From JBKHJA01 sp046538375 (GTDB lineage Bacteria; Acidobacteriota; Aminicenantia; Aminicenantales; Aminicenantaceae), in the NCBI GenBank assembly GCA_046538375.1, contig JBKHJA010000042.1, positions 1 to 21,292 on the forward strand: a DNA stretch of 21,292 nucleotides, written 5' to 3'. A model generated the notes under the pieces. The model ran no database searches. It was not told the DNA's origin and worked only from the letters and a program-made list of their open reading frames with translations. Within the stretch, counting starts at the first letter, position 1, and every line of letters begins with the position of its first letter. Positions 13,879 to 21,287 of the stretch are shown piece after piece. Both the position numbers and the translations under genes were made by a program.

Positions 13879-15321
13879 ATGTCTACACTCTATGAGAAAG
13901 TCCAATCCTTGACCGAGAGAGTAGAGAAGAATAATAACTGGAGACAGAAAGAATCTATCAATCTCATCCCTTCTGAAACCACCCCTTCCTTGCTGGTTAA
14001 GATGTGCGAGATATCTGATCCCTCAGGGCGTTATGCCGAACACCGGACCATGAAAGGAAAAGAGATTTATTTTTATCAAGGAACAGACTTTATAAGAGAG
14101 GTTGAGGAAGAGCTTCGGGAAGAAATGCGCCGCTATTTTGGCTGCACAGAGGTTGAATTGAGGCCGGTCAGCGGTCAAATGGCCAATGAAGTGGTGTTCA
14201 AGGGTATGGTCCGCTTTTTGAACCGCGATCGGCCGGAAGGAAAACCTATGCGGAAGATGAAGCTGGTGATGAACAACGCTTTGACCAAAGGCGGCCATCT
14301 GAGCTCGCAGCCCATGGGGGCTCTTTTCAATTATGTGGAGGAAAACCCTCGGACAGGAAAAGAAAATGTCATCAATTTTCCTGTTTCAGAAGAGAATCCT
14401 TACAAACCAGATTTAGAAAAACTCAAGGATATTATCACCGAACATAAGCCCGAGCTCCTGGTTTTCGGAAAAAGCATGTTCATCTACCAGGAACCCATCC
14501 AATTTGTGGCTGAGCTGGTCAAAGATTGGGAGGAGCAGCCTGTGGTCATGTATGATATGGCCCATGTTTTGGGACTGTATGGCGCCATGCAGCGTCCTCT
14601 TGAGGAAGGAGCTGATGTGATCACAGGAAGCACCCATAAAACATTTTTTGGGCCTCAAAGAGGAATGGTGGCGGGGAATTTTCCGAAGGGAAGCAGGATG
14701 CGCAAATTATGGTTGGATATAAAAAGCAGGGCCTTTCCAGGCTCCACAAGCAACCACCATCTGGGTACTCTGCTGGCTTTGTTGATGGCCGCTTATGAGA
14801 TGAACGAGTTTAAACAAGAATACCAAAATCAGGTCCGAAGCAATGCCAAAGCCTTTGCTCGGGCATTAAAAGAAAAAGGCGTTCCGGTGGAGGGCGATGA
14901 GAGAGATGGATTTACCGAAACTCATCAGGTTCTCATTCGGATCGACAGATTCGGAAACGGAATGGAGATCGCCCGGCGGCTGGAAGAAAGCAACATAGTC
15001 ACCAATTACCAGGCTCTGCCTGATGATGAGACATTTCTGGAGCCCAGTGGAATCCGGATGGGAGTTCAGGAGATGACTCGATTTGGGATGAAAGAAAAAG
15101 ACTTTGAAAAATTGGCAGAGTTTATCGCTGATGTCATCAAGAAAAATCTTCAAGTAAAAAAGGAAGTGAAAGAATTCCGCCAGAGATTTCTGGAGATGCA
15201 GTACTGTCTTTCTGTACAGGAATCTTTACCTTTGGCTGCGCGCATGATCCAGAGCATTTTTCATTACCCTGATTTTACAGAACTGTTCATACAAAACCTG
15301 GAGAGAAATTTAAAAGGATAA
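13879..15321 (+). CDS. glyA: Divergent serine hydroxymethyltransferase-like PLP enzyme
   Basis: This 480-residue fold-type I PLP enzyme resembles SHMT, which makes glycine and methylene-folate from serine. Recognisable SHMT landmarks are NLIPSETTPS (E33), GRYAEH (Y52), PVSGQMAN, GGHLSS, YDMAHVLGL (D226, H229), the PLP lysine K254 in GSTHKTFFGPQRG, and the carboxylate-binding R393 in SGIRMG. Several blocks differ from standard GlyA: NLIASEN is changed, the GYPGKRYYGG loop reads as RTMKGKEIYFYQGTD, and there is a 60-residue C-terminal helical tail. It is longer than the usual 410-430. Coupled to rpiB with an AGGAGGA site. Function as SHMT is likely but the pterin cofactor and substrate may differ. 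Confidence 0.8.
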   Translation: MSTLYEKVQSLTERVEKNNNWRQKESINLIPSETTPSLLVKMCEISDPSGRYAEHRTMKGKEIYFYQGTDFIREVEEELREEMRRYFGCTEVELRPVSGQMANEVVFKGMVRFLNRDRPEGKPMRKMKLVMNNALTKGGHLSSQPMGALFNYVEENPRTGKENVINFPVSEENPYKPDLEKLKDIITEHKPELLVFGKSMFIYQEPIQFVAELVKDWEEQPVVMYDMAHVLGLYGAMQRPLEEGADVITGSTHKTFFGPQRGMVAGNFPKGSRMRKLWLDIKSRAFPGSTSNHHLGTLLALLMAAYEMNEFKQEYQNQVRSNAKAFARALKEKGVPVEGDERDGFTETHQVLIRIDRFGNGMEIARRLEESNIVTNYQALPDDETFLEPSGIRMGVQEMTRFGMKEKDFEKLAEFIADVIKKNLQVKKEVKEFRQRFLEMQYCLSVQESLPLAARMIQSIFHYPDFTELFIQNLERNLKG

Positions 15322-15338
15322 CAATCAGCATTTACGTG

Positions 15339-15367
15339 TTGACGGGATAATTGTTTTTTGTCAGAAT
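15339..15367 (+). promoter_or_regulatory. Possible promoter of purD-purE-mtaB
   Basis: TTGACG (15339-15344) and CAGAAT (15362-15367) are 17 bases apart in the 69-base gap before purD. A start near 15374 would give a leader of about 17 nt. The -35 is good and the -10 only fair, and readthrough from glyA is also possible. Confidence 0.4.
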
Positions 15368-15390
15368 GAGCCAAAAAAGGTAAGCCCAAA

Positions 15391-16665
15391 ATGAAGGTAT
15401 TGGTGATTGGTTCTGGTGGTAGAGAGCATGCTCTCGCCTGGAAGCTTTCTCAGGGTTCTCAAGTGGACAAACTTTTTTGTGCTCCTGGAAACGGCGGAAC
15501 CCAGCAGATAGCAGAAAATGTGCCTCTCCAGGCTGCTGACATCAAAGGTTTAGCTGAATTCGCCTCCCAGCAGAAAATAGACCTGACTGTGGTGGGACCG
15601 GAACTTCCCTTGACCCTGGGGATAGTGGATGAATTTGAGAAACGAGGCCTCCCCATCTTCGGGCCTCAAAAGAATGCTGCTCAGATTGAAGGAAGTAAAG
15701 TCTTTGCCAAACAATTCATGCAGCGCCACAAGATTCCCACTCCCGGATTCATGGTTGCCGATTCTCCAGAGAAGGCCAGGGATATCCTGAACTCGGGCCA
15801 ATTTTCTTTTCCCCTGGTGGTCAAAGCAGATGGATTGGCAGCAGGGAAAGGAGCTTTAGTCTGCTCAAGTGGGGAGAAGGCAGAGGAAGCTGTGAATATG
15901 ATCATGGCGGAGAGAAAATTCGGAGATGCTGGCAAAATGGTGGTGATCGAGGAATTCGTGACAGGGAAAGAGGCTTCTTTTATAGTCATCACAGATGGAG
16001 CCAAGGTTTTGCCTCTGGTGACCACCATGGACCATAAACCTGTTTTTGACGGAGATAAAGGACCCAATACAGGAGGGATGGGGGCGATCTCGCCTTCTCC
16101 GTTTATCGATTCAGAGCTTTTTACAGAAATCATGGATACCATTGTTTTTCCCACCGTGACTCGGATGCTGGAGGAAGGCCGCAGATATAAGGGAGTGCTT
16201 TACGTGGGATTGATGCTGACCGAGGATGGGCCCCAAGTGCTGGAGTACAACTGCCGGTTTGGCGATCCTGAGACTCAACCTCAGGTGCTGAGGATGGAGA
16301 ACGACCTGCTGGATGTGCTGTTGGCTGCTGTGGAGGACGATGTGATGAAGAAAGAGATCAAATGGAGCTCCAATCCTTCTGGGTGTGTGGTTTTGGCCTC
16401 CGGTGGATATCCTCTTAAGTACGAGAAAGGAAAAAAGATAGAGGGTCTTGAGGAGATTCCCCAGAGATCGGGAGTGGTCCTTTTTCACGCTGGCACCAAA
16501 TTTCAGGATGGCAGCTACTACACTGACGGGGGGAGAGTTCTGGGGGTATGTGCTTCTGAGGAAACTTTGGCCAAGACTATGGAAAAGATATACCATGCTG
16601 TTGATGGCATCTATTTTGAGGCCATGCATTTTCGCCGGGATATAGGAAGAGAAAGAGGAGAGTAA
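15391..16665 (+). CDS. purD: Phosphoribosylamine-glycine ligase (GARS)
   Basis: This 424-residue ATP-grasp enzyme joins phosphoribosylamine and glycine in the second step of purine synthesis. The N-terminal domain begins MKVLVIGSGGREHALAWKL, a hallmark of PurD. The ATP-grasp core includes VVKADGLAAGKGALV and the metal/ATP-binding block EYNCRFGDPETQPQVL. The C-terminal domain holds GCVVLASGGYPLKYEKGK. The length is that of stand-alone PurD with no GART or AIRS fusion. It is followed by purE after two bases. The glycine substrate would be supplied by the upstream SHMT-like enzyme. Confidence 0.98.
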   Translation: MKVLVIGSGGREHALAWKLSQGSQVDKLFCAPGNGGTQQIAENVPLQAADIKGLAEFASQQKIDLTVVGPELPLTLGIVDEFEKRGLPIFGPQKNAAQIEGSKVFAKQFMQRHKIPTPGFMVADSPEKARDILNSGQFSFPLVVKADGLAAGKGALVCSSGEKAEEAVNMIMAERKFGDAGKMVVIEEFVTGKEASFIVITDGAKVLPLVTTMDHKPVFDGDKGPNTGGMGAISPSPFIDSELFTEIMDTIVFPTVTRMLEEGRRYKGVLYVGLMLTEDGPQVLEYNCRFGDPETQPQVLRMENDLLDVLLAAVEDDVMKKEIKWSSNPSGCVVLASGGYPLKYEKGKKIEGLEEIPQRSGVVLFHAGTKFQDGSYYTDGGRVLGVCASEETLAKTMEKIYHAVDGIYFEAMHFRRDIGRERGE

Positions 16666-16667
16666 AC

Positions 16668-17159
16668 ATGAAAGCGGCCATTTTGATAGGGAGCGATTCA
16701 GATTATAAACTGGCCAAACAGGCTGTGGCGGTGTTCCAGGAATTTGGGATTCCGTTTGAACTGGAAGTCACATCCGCTCACCGTTCCCCGGAGAGAACCC
16801 TGAGTTTGATAAGAGATTTCGAGAACAAGGGAGTGGAGATTTTTATCGCTGTGGCCGGAAAGGCTGCTCACCTGGCGGGTTTTGTGGCTGCTCACACTCT
16901 TCGTCCAGTGATCGGCGTCCCGGTGGAGAGTGCCTCTTTAAGTGGAATGGATTCTCTTCTCTCTACAGTCCAAATGCCCAAGGGTATTCCAGTGGCCACC
17001 ATGGGGCTTGGAAAATCCGGCGCTGCCAATGCGGCTCTGCTGGCTGTTGAGATAATGGCTCTAAGGGATAGTTCGCTTCGTAAGAAGATGAAGGAATACC
17101 GAAAGAAAATGGCCTCCCAGGTAGAGGACGGGTCAAAGAAAATCAAACAAAAACTATGA
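16668..17159 (+). CDS. purE: 5-(carboxyamino)imidazole ribonucleotide mutase / AIR carboxylase
   Basis: This 163-residue enzyme forms CAIR in purine synthesis. The start MKAAILIGSDSDYKLAK has the phosphate-binding GSDSD; SAHRSPE carries H38, the catalytic histidine region, and AGKAAHLAG carries H68. The block SLSGMDSLLSTVQMPKGIPVAT is also typical. The SAHR form favours class I (N5-CAIR mutase), which needs PurK; purK is not in this window. The lysine in AGKAAH replaces the Gly or Ala common in well-studied class I proteins, so I leave the class open. A GAGGAG site precedes the start. Its stop overlaps the mtaB start by four bases. Confidence 0.96.
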   Translation: MKAAILIGSDSDYKLAKQAVAVFQEFGIPFELEVTSAHRSPERTLSLIRDFENKGVEIFIAVAGKAAHLAGFVAAHTLRPVIGVPVESASLSGMDSLLSTVQMPKGIPVATMGLGKSGAANAALLAVEIMALRDSSLRKKMKEYRKKMASQVEDGSKKIKQKL

Positions 17160-18403
17160 GATCGTTTTCTGTTCAAAGTTTCGGCTGTCGGGTCAATCAA
17201 GCAGAGGCTTTTCTGTGGACGGAAGAACTCCAGAAACACGGGCTGAAGTACCAGAGAGATTTATCTGGAAGCGATTTGATCCTGGTCAATTCATGCACTG
17301 TGACCCGCCGGGCCGATTCTGATTTAAGAAAATTTATAAGGCGGGTAAAACGGCTGAATCCCCACGCCCGGATGATTGTTACCGGCTGTTATGTGGAGAG
17401 AGCACCACAGGCCCTTGAAGATTGTCCCCAAATCTGGAAGGTCTTTTCCAATCAGAAGAAAAAAGAAGTGGTAAAGAATATTCTCTCTTCCATCCCTCCC
17501 CAGGAGCCCCAGCCGAATTTATCCTTCCGTTCCCGGGCATTGGTGAAGATTCAGGACGGATGTAATTTCCGCTGTGCCTTCTGTATTGTTCCCCACGTGA
17601 GAGGGCGGAGTGTGAGTGTGGAAAAAGAAGAAATCCTCTCTCAAATAAAGGCGGTGGTTGACCAGGGATTTAAAGAAGTGGTCCTCACCGGAATTCATCT
17701 TTGCTCTTACGGACTCGACCTTAAGCCTCCTTCTTCCCTTGTTGATTTGATAAGGGAGACAGAATGCCTCCCCGGGTTGAGAAATTTAAGATTGAGCTCT
17801 CTTGATCCGAGATTCTTGACTCCTCCTTTGATCGAATACATCACCGGAAGCAGCAAGGTGTGTCCACATTTCCACTTTTCCCTCCAGTATGGTTCTGATG
17901 ACATTCTGCGGCGAATGGGAAGGAAAATAAGTACCGCAGATTACGCGGAAATTCTTTCTCGTTTCCGGGACCATTCTCCCAGAGCTTCCCTGGGAGCTGA
18001 CATTCTGGTCGGTTTTCCTGGAGAGAATGAGGAAGATTTTGAGAGGACCTGCCGTTTTCTCAAGAGTTCGCCTTTGACTTATTTTCATGTTTTTTCTTAC
18101 TCTCCTCGACCAGGAACACCCGCTGCTTCTTGGCCTCAGGTGGGCGAGAAGATCAAAAAAAGGAGAGCGGCTAGTTTGAGAGCCCTGTCCGGAAGGAAAA
18201 ATCTGGAATTCAGAAAGTTTTGTCTGGGAAAAGAATTCAGCGGCATTGTCATCAAAAGGAGAAACGGACAGGCTCAGATTCTCACTTCCAATTATCTTAA
18301 AGTTTTTGCCCCTTCTTGTCCTTCAGAAGAGAGGGAGGAAGTCCGGGTGAAAATCACACAGGTCAGCTCAAAAGAAACAAAAGGGAATGTGCTTTCTCCA
18401 TAG
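17156..18403 (+). CDS. mtaB: tRNA methylthiotransferase MtaB (MiaB/YqeV family)
   Basis: This 415-residue radical-SAM enzyme most likely converts t6A37 to ms2t6A in tRNAs that read ANN codons. The N-terminal UPF0004 domain has the three cluster-binding cysteines C11 (FGCRVNQAE), C47 (NSCTVT) and C78 (TGCYVE). The radical-SAM motif CNFRCAFC gives C136, C140 and C143. A short TRAM-like region ends the protein. FGCRVNQAE rather than the MiaB-type GCQMN places it in the MtaB branch. It is translationally coupled to purE by ATGA overlap. The pairing with purine genes is probably simple operon economy. Confidence 0.93.
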   Translation: MRSFSVQSFGCRVNQAEAFLWTEELQKHGLKYQRDLSGSDLILVNSCTVTRRADSDLRKFIRRVKRLNPHARMIVTGCYVERAPQALEDCPQIWKVFSNQKKKEVVKNILSSIPPQEPQPNLSFRSRALVKIQDGCNFRCAFCIVPHVRGRSVSVEKEEILSQIKAVVDQGFKEVVLTGIHLCSYGLDLKPPSSLVDLIRETECLPGLRNLRLSSLDPRFLTPPLIEYITGSSKVCPHFHFSLQYGSDDILRRMGRKISTADYAEILSRFRDHSPRASLGADILVGFPGENEEDFERTCRFLKSSPLTYFHVFSYSPRPGTPAASWPQVGEKIKKRRAASLRALSGRKNLEFRKFCLGKEFSGIVIKRRNGQAQILTSNYLKVFAPSCPSEEREEVRVKITQVSSKETKGNVLSP

Positions 18404-18572
18404 CTCTGCACAATGATGATTCTCCCTGTTTCATTCTATTCTGGTCACTCCCTTCAGGTTATAGAAAGTCTCATGGGCATGGCTTTCTGCTCGATATCAT
18501 CACCGAACGAAAAGATTTCCCGGCCGCTGTTCTGATCCGGGCTGTGGAGCTTTTTTTCTAAATCCAAGCCAC

Positions 18573-18601
18573 TTTAAATTCCGTCCGGGTAAGGTTAAAA
18601 T
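18573..18601 (+). promoter_or_regulatory. Possible promoter immediately upstream of mutL
   Basis: TTTAAA (18573-18578) and TAAAAT (18596-18601) are 17 bases apart. The -10 lies only eight bases before the mutL ATG, so a transcript from it would be leaderless or nearly so. The 206-base gap from mtaB to mutL otherwise holds an open frame (to 18561) with no recognisable product. Confidence 0.4.
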
Positions 18602-18609
18602 AGAATCAA

Positions 18610-20310
18610 ATGAACAGAATCATTGTGCTTCCATCCGGGATATCTCAGAAAATCGCTGCCGGTGAGGTCATCGAAAGGCCCTTTTCCGTGGTTAAAGAGC
18701 TGGTGGAAAATTCTTTGGATGCCCACGCCTCTGAAATAAAAGTGGAGCTTCAGGGAGGGGGCAAAAGGCTTATCCGGGTAACCGATGATGGACAAGGTAT
18801 GATCCGGGAAGATGCTTCACTCTGTTTTGAGAGGCATTCAACCAGCAAAATATCAAAGGAAGAAGATCTGAATCAGATTGCCACTCTGGGATTCAGAGGG
18901 GAAGCCCTTCCCAGCATTTCGGCAGTTTCCCGGCTCACCTTAAAAACCTGCCGTAAAAAAGGGGAAAAGGGCACTCTGATAGAAAGAGAGGGAGAAGAAG
19001 TTCTCGGGATTCGAGATGTAGGATTTCCTCCAGGGACAAGTGTGGAAGTAAGAGATTTATTCTTTAACCTGCCGGCCAGGAGGAAGTTCCTTCGATCCGA
19101 GCGATCGGAACTCAATGCTGTGGTCAAATATTTAACCGGAGTCAGCTTGGCTTTTTTTAAAGTCAGTTTTTCCTTAACCCATGGCAAGAGGGAAATATTC
19201 AATTATCCTCAGGTTTCAAGTCTCAAAGAGAGAATTTTCCAGATCTATGGGAAATCTATGCTGGAAAGACTCATGGAGGTTGAATATGAAGAAGGAAACA
19301 AAAGAGTTTACGGCTATGCCTCCTCTCCTCCTTCCGGCCGTTCCGATAGAACTCATCAACTCTTCTATGTCAACAACCGCCCCGTAAGAGATAAGCTTCT
19401 TCAAGCCGCTCTGAATCAAGTCTTTCGTGGATTCCTGGAGAAAGATCGTTTTGCCGAAGCGTTCCTTTTTCTTTTTTGTCCTTATACTGAGGTGGACATA
19501 AACGTCCACCCTGCCAAAGCAGAGGTGAGATTCAAGGATTCGCAGGACATTTTCCGGGTGGTCCAAAACAGCATAAAAAAGGCCATGCTCAAGAGTCAAG
19601 GGATTAAGGAGGTCTACCCCACACCGGAAAAGGAGGAAAAGATCTCCAGGATAGAAGAAGCGCAGCCTTCTTTCCACATGGAGATAAGAAAAGATAAGAC
19701 AGTCCCTGGGCAGCATTTATTCCCTCATCAGGCAGAACAACAGAGAATTCATCCGCGAGTTTTGGGTCAGTACCTGGATATGTATATTGTGGCCTCGTCC
19801 CCGGAGGGACTGCTGGTCATCGATCAACACAATGCCCATGAAAGAGTTTTATTCGAAAAGTATGAACAGATCGATAAAGACAAGAAATGGCCGCGGAAGT
19901 TAGCGCTTTTTCCTATCCTGCTGGAACTTTCTCCTTCCCAGGTTTTATGTTTGGAAGACAACCAAAGCCTGCTGGAGGAAGCTGGGTTTAGAGTGGAGGC
20001 CATGGGTGGGCGAAGCTTTTCCTTGAAGGAGTTTCCTGATATCTTCAAGGAAGAGGAAGCCAAAGACATTTTTCTTTCTCTCCTGGAGGAAATAAAAAAA
20101 GAAAAAATCGAGGATCGAAGAAAGAAACTCCTGGCAGCACTCGCCTGCAAGACAGCCGTAAAAGCAGGGGAAGTGCTCTCTTTTGATAAGATGAATTATC
20201 TGGTGGAAAATCTTTTCCAGACGAAAAATTCTTCTCTTTGTCCCCACGGCAGACCCATCACAGTCAGAATTGAAAGACGAGATATTGAGAAAGGTCTGAG
20301 AAGGCACTGA
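18610..20310 (+). CDS. mutL: DNA mismatch repair protein MutL, endonuclease type
   Basis: This 566-residue protein begins with the GHKL ATPase domain: ISQKIAAGEVIERPFSVVKE then ELVENSLDA (E30, N34), DDGQGM, and TLGFRGEAL. The middle transducer domain includes FYVNNRPVRDK and VDINVHPAKAEVRF. The C-terminal domain has the metal-dependent nicking motif DQHNAHERVLFE beginning at D405 (consensus DQHA-x2-E-x4-E, with Asn for the Ala), ACKTAVKAG (C513) and CPHGRP (C544). It should therefore nick DNA itself, as in bacteria lacking MutH. The linker between domains is short. No clear Shine-Dalgarno site is seen; AAGG lies 15 bases upstream. It is not tightly coupled to mtaB. Confidence 0.97.
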   Translation: MNRIIVLPSGISQKIAAGEVIERPFSVVKELVENSLDAHASEIKVELQGGGKRLIRVTDDGQGMIREDASLCFERHSTSKISKEEDLNQIATLGFRGEALPSISAVSRLTLKTCRKKGEKGTLIEREGEEVLGIRDVGFPPGTSVEVRDLFFNLPARRKFLRSERSELNAVVKYLTGVSLAFFKVSFSLTHGKREIFNYPQVSSLKERIFQIYGKSMLERLMEVEYEEGNKRVYGYASSPPSGRSDRTHQLFYVNNRPVRDKLLQAALNQVFRGFLEKDRFAEAFLFLFCPYTEVDINVHPAKAEVRFKDSQDIFRVVQNSIKKAMLKSQGIKEVYPTPEKEEKISRIEEAQPSFHMEIRKDKTVPGQHLFPHQAEQQRIHPRVLGQYLDMYIVASSPEGLLVIDQHNAHERVLFEKYEQIDKDKKWPRKLALFPILLELSPSQVLCLEDNQSLLEEAGFRVEAMGGRSFSLKEFPDIFKEEEAKDIFLSLLEEIKKEKIEDRRKKLLAALACKTAVKAGEVLSFDKMNYLVENLFQTKNSSLCPHGRPITVRIERRDIEKGLRRH

Positions 20311-20312
20311 AA

Positions 20313-20341
20313 TTGACAACTTTAGGCCCTTTTGCTACCAT
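20313..20341 (+). promoter_or_regulatory. Possible tRNA operon promoter, distal
   Basis: A consensus TTGACA (20313-20318) begins two bases after the mutL stop and is followed after 17 bases by TACCAT (20336-20341). It would start transcription about 70 bases before tRNA-Pro. A second -10-like TATAAT at 20396-20401, fifteen bases before the tRNA, has no good -35 and may be a proximal start. Confidence 0.5.
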
Positions 20342-20415
20342 TATCCAGCCCATTAACCAGGTTGATATTTCCCAGCAAGTGACCAGAAATTCCATTATAA
20401 TAAGCAGGACATCGG

Positions 20416-20490
20416 CGGGGAGTGGCGCAGCTTGGTTAGCGCGCCTGCCTTGGGAGCAGGAGGTCGTCGGTTCAAATCCGATCTCCCCGA
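20416..20490 (+). tRNA. tRNA-Pro (anticodon UGG)
   Basis: A full cloverleaf is visible. The acceptor arms are CGGGGAG and CTCCCCG with discriminator A73; the anticodon stem CCTGC/GCAGG encloses loop CTTGGGA with anticodon TGG at 20451-20453; the T arm contains GGTTCAAATCC. The C1-G72 pair, G37 and A73 are usual for bacterial tRNA-Pro. CCA is not encoded: the tRNA is followed by CTC, so it must be added by nucleotidyltransferase. Confidence 0.97.
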
Positions 20491-20576
20491 CTCTCGTTTC
20501 GCCCGCTCAAGCAGCATTAGACATAAGAAAGAGTAAAAAAGCTGGTCAGCCGGCCAAGATAGATATGTCAAAATGC

Positions 20577-20653
20577 GCGCCTGTAGCTCAGTCGGATAGA
20601 GCAGCTGCCTTCTAAGCAGCGGGTCGGGGGTTCGAGTCCCTCCAGGCGTGCCA
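20577..20653 (+). tRNA. tRNA-Arg (anticodon UCU), CCA encoded
   Basis: The acceptor arms GCGCCTG and CAGGCGT pair with a G-U at the end; the discriminator is G and CCA (20651-20653) is encoded. The anticodon stem GCTGC/GCAGC encloses loop CTTCTAA with anticodon TCT, reading AGA and AGG. The D arm (GCTCAGTCGGATAGAGC) and T arm (GGGGGTTCGAGTCCCTC) are intact. It lies 86 bases after tRNA-Pro and is probably cotranscribed with it. Confidence 0.96.
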
Positions 20654-20951
20654 GTTATAGAAATCATAATTCCAATTCCTTTCTTTGTCTTCAATTTCCG
20701 GATTTATATTTTCAGTTGAAGTTCTGATATTTAAGAACTGTTGAAATGTTCTCCCGTATTTTCAGTCATCTGAAAGGATGAATATATCCCCCCCCAGAAT
20801 CACCTCTAAAGATGATTTACTTTTTACTCATTTAACAATATTATTTTTATAAATATGAACAGAAAACTTGGATCAATGGAAAATACGACAACAAATGTCA
20901 GTAGATGTCTATTATAAAAATGTTAAGATACGTCCTTTATTAAAAAAATTC

Positions 20952-20980
20952 TTGACAACCAAGGCTGTAATTAGTACTTT
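20952..20980 (+). promoter_or_regulatory. Candidate promoter for the structured right-end leader
   Basis: A perfect TTGACA (20952-20957) is followed after 17 bases by TACTTT (20975-20980), a weak -10. Transcription from about 20987 would run through the riboswitch-like element and terminator at the right end, giving a leader longer than 300 nt. Confidence 0.45.
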
Positions 20981-20993
20981 TTATGAAAATAAC

Positions 20994-21008
20994 ACTACAT
21001 ATAGTAGT
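20994..21008. repeat. Operator-sized inverted repeat at the candidate start site
   Basis: ACTAC (20994-20998) and GTAGT (21004-21008) are perfect inverted arms around ATATA. The element begins about seven bases after the expected transcription start of the promoter at 20952-20980, where a repressor could act. It is short and AT-rich enough to be chance. Confidence 0.3.
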
Positions 21009-21175
21009 ACATGGAACCACGGGTATGAAGCGGTCGAACGTTGAATAAATTGTGCGGCTCAATGTTTAAGCTTACAAACCAGTTGACCCTCTTTTTTTAG
21101 CAATGATTCTGAGATGTATCTGAAGGAGGTTCATTTAAAAAATTTAAACAGAATATCTGAAAGGATAAGAAGAAT

Positions 21176-21246
21176 AAAGCCACACTTCGAGTGATCGGGG
21201 GCCGGAAAGCCACGGGTCTCAAGCCAAGAGTCAGCCGGGTTGCCGA
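21176..21246 (+). promoter_or_regulatory. Riboswitch-like leader resembling GEMM-I (c-di-GMP-I class)
   Basis: The string AAAGCCACGGGTCT (21207-21220 region) and AGCCGGGTTGCCGA (21233-21246) match, from memory, two conserved blocks of GEMM-I riboswitches such as those common in Geobacter. A short stem TCT/AGA joins them. The preceding GGGCCGG resembles the usual GGGACGC. A hairpin CAC-TTCGA-GTG at 21182-21193 stands where the GNRA-capped arm should be. The 5-prime strand of the closing stem (usually GGCAA, to pair with TTGCC) is not found, so this is a divergent, partial or different RNA class. It overlaps the 5-prime arm of the terminator, as in transcriptional riboswitches. Confidence 0.4.
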
Positions 21247-21287
21247 GAGGGACATCGTGAGAGTCCTTGAAGCAATCCGGCTTTTTT
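21233..21287 (+). terminator. Strong intrinsic terminator, probably regulated
   Basis: AGCCGGGTTGC (21233-21243) pairs over 11 bp with GCAATCCGGCT (21272-21282), including one G-U. Inside is a second stem, AGGGAC (21248-21253) with GTCCTT (21263-21268). Six T residues (21282-21287) follow directly. There is no upstream gene within 580 bases apart from tRNA-Arg, so this fits attenuation of a gene beyond the window better than simple termination. Confidence 0.8.

Larger units (their letters stand above)
20654..21175. other. AT-rich gene-free region
   Basis: No gene that I can support lies here on either strand. The stretch is clearly more AT-rich than the rest of the window. It holds a 6-bp hairpin (20720-20739, AGTTCT/AGAACT), a run of eight C near 20788-20795, the candidate promoter and palindrome described separately, and the 12-base word ATCTGAAAGGAT at 20768-20779, repeated at 21155-21166. 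An AAGGAGGT at 21123-21130 looks like a ribosome-binding site but no start codon and frame follow it. Confidence 0.7.

Noticed and set aside
18515..18560. Terminator after mtaB (CCCGG/CCGGG followed by T7)
   Set aside because: Nine unpaired bases separate the stem from the T-run and the stem is only five pairs, so it is too weak to claim.
18316..18561. 81-codon frame overlapping the mtaB end
   Set aside because: Its first third is mtaB in another frame, no ribosome-binding site is seen, and I recognise no domain in the rest.
20395..20694. Long minus-strand open frame across both tRNA genes, and a plus-strand one at 20313-20615
   Set aside because: They read through the tRNAs; strings such as GGTRTPDPLLRRQ and VVGSNPISPT are well-known spurious translations of tRNA sequence.
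21114..21194. 26-codon frame (MYLKEVHLKNLNRISER...) before the riboswitch-like element
   Set aside because: No ribosome-binding site precedes it, it runs into the structured RNA, and its length is within chance; a leader peptide cannot be excluded but is not supported.
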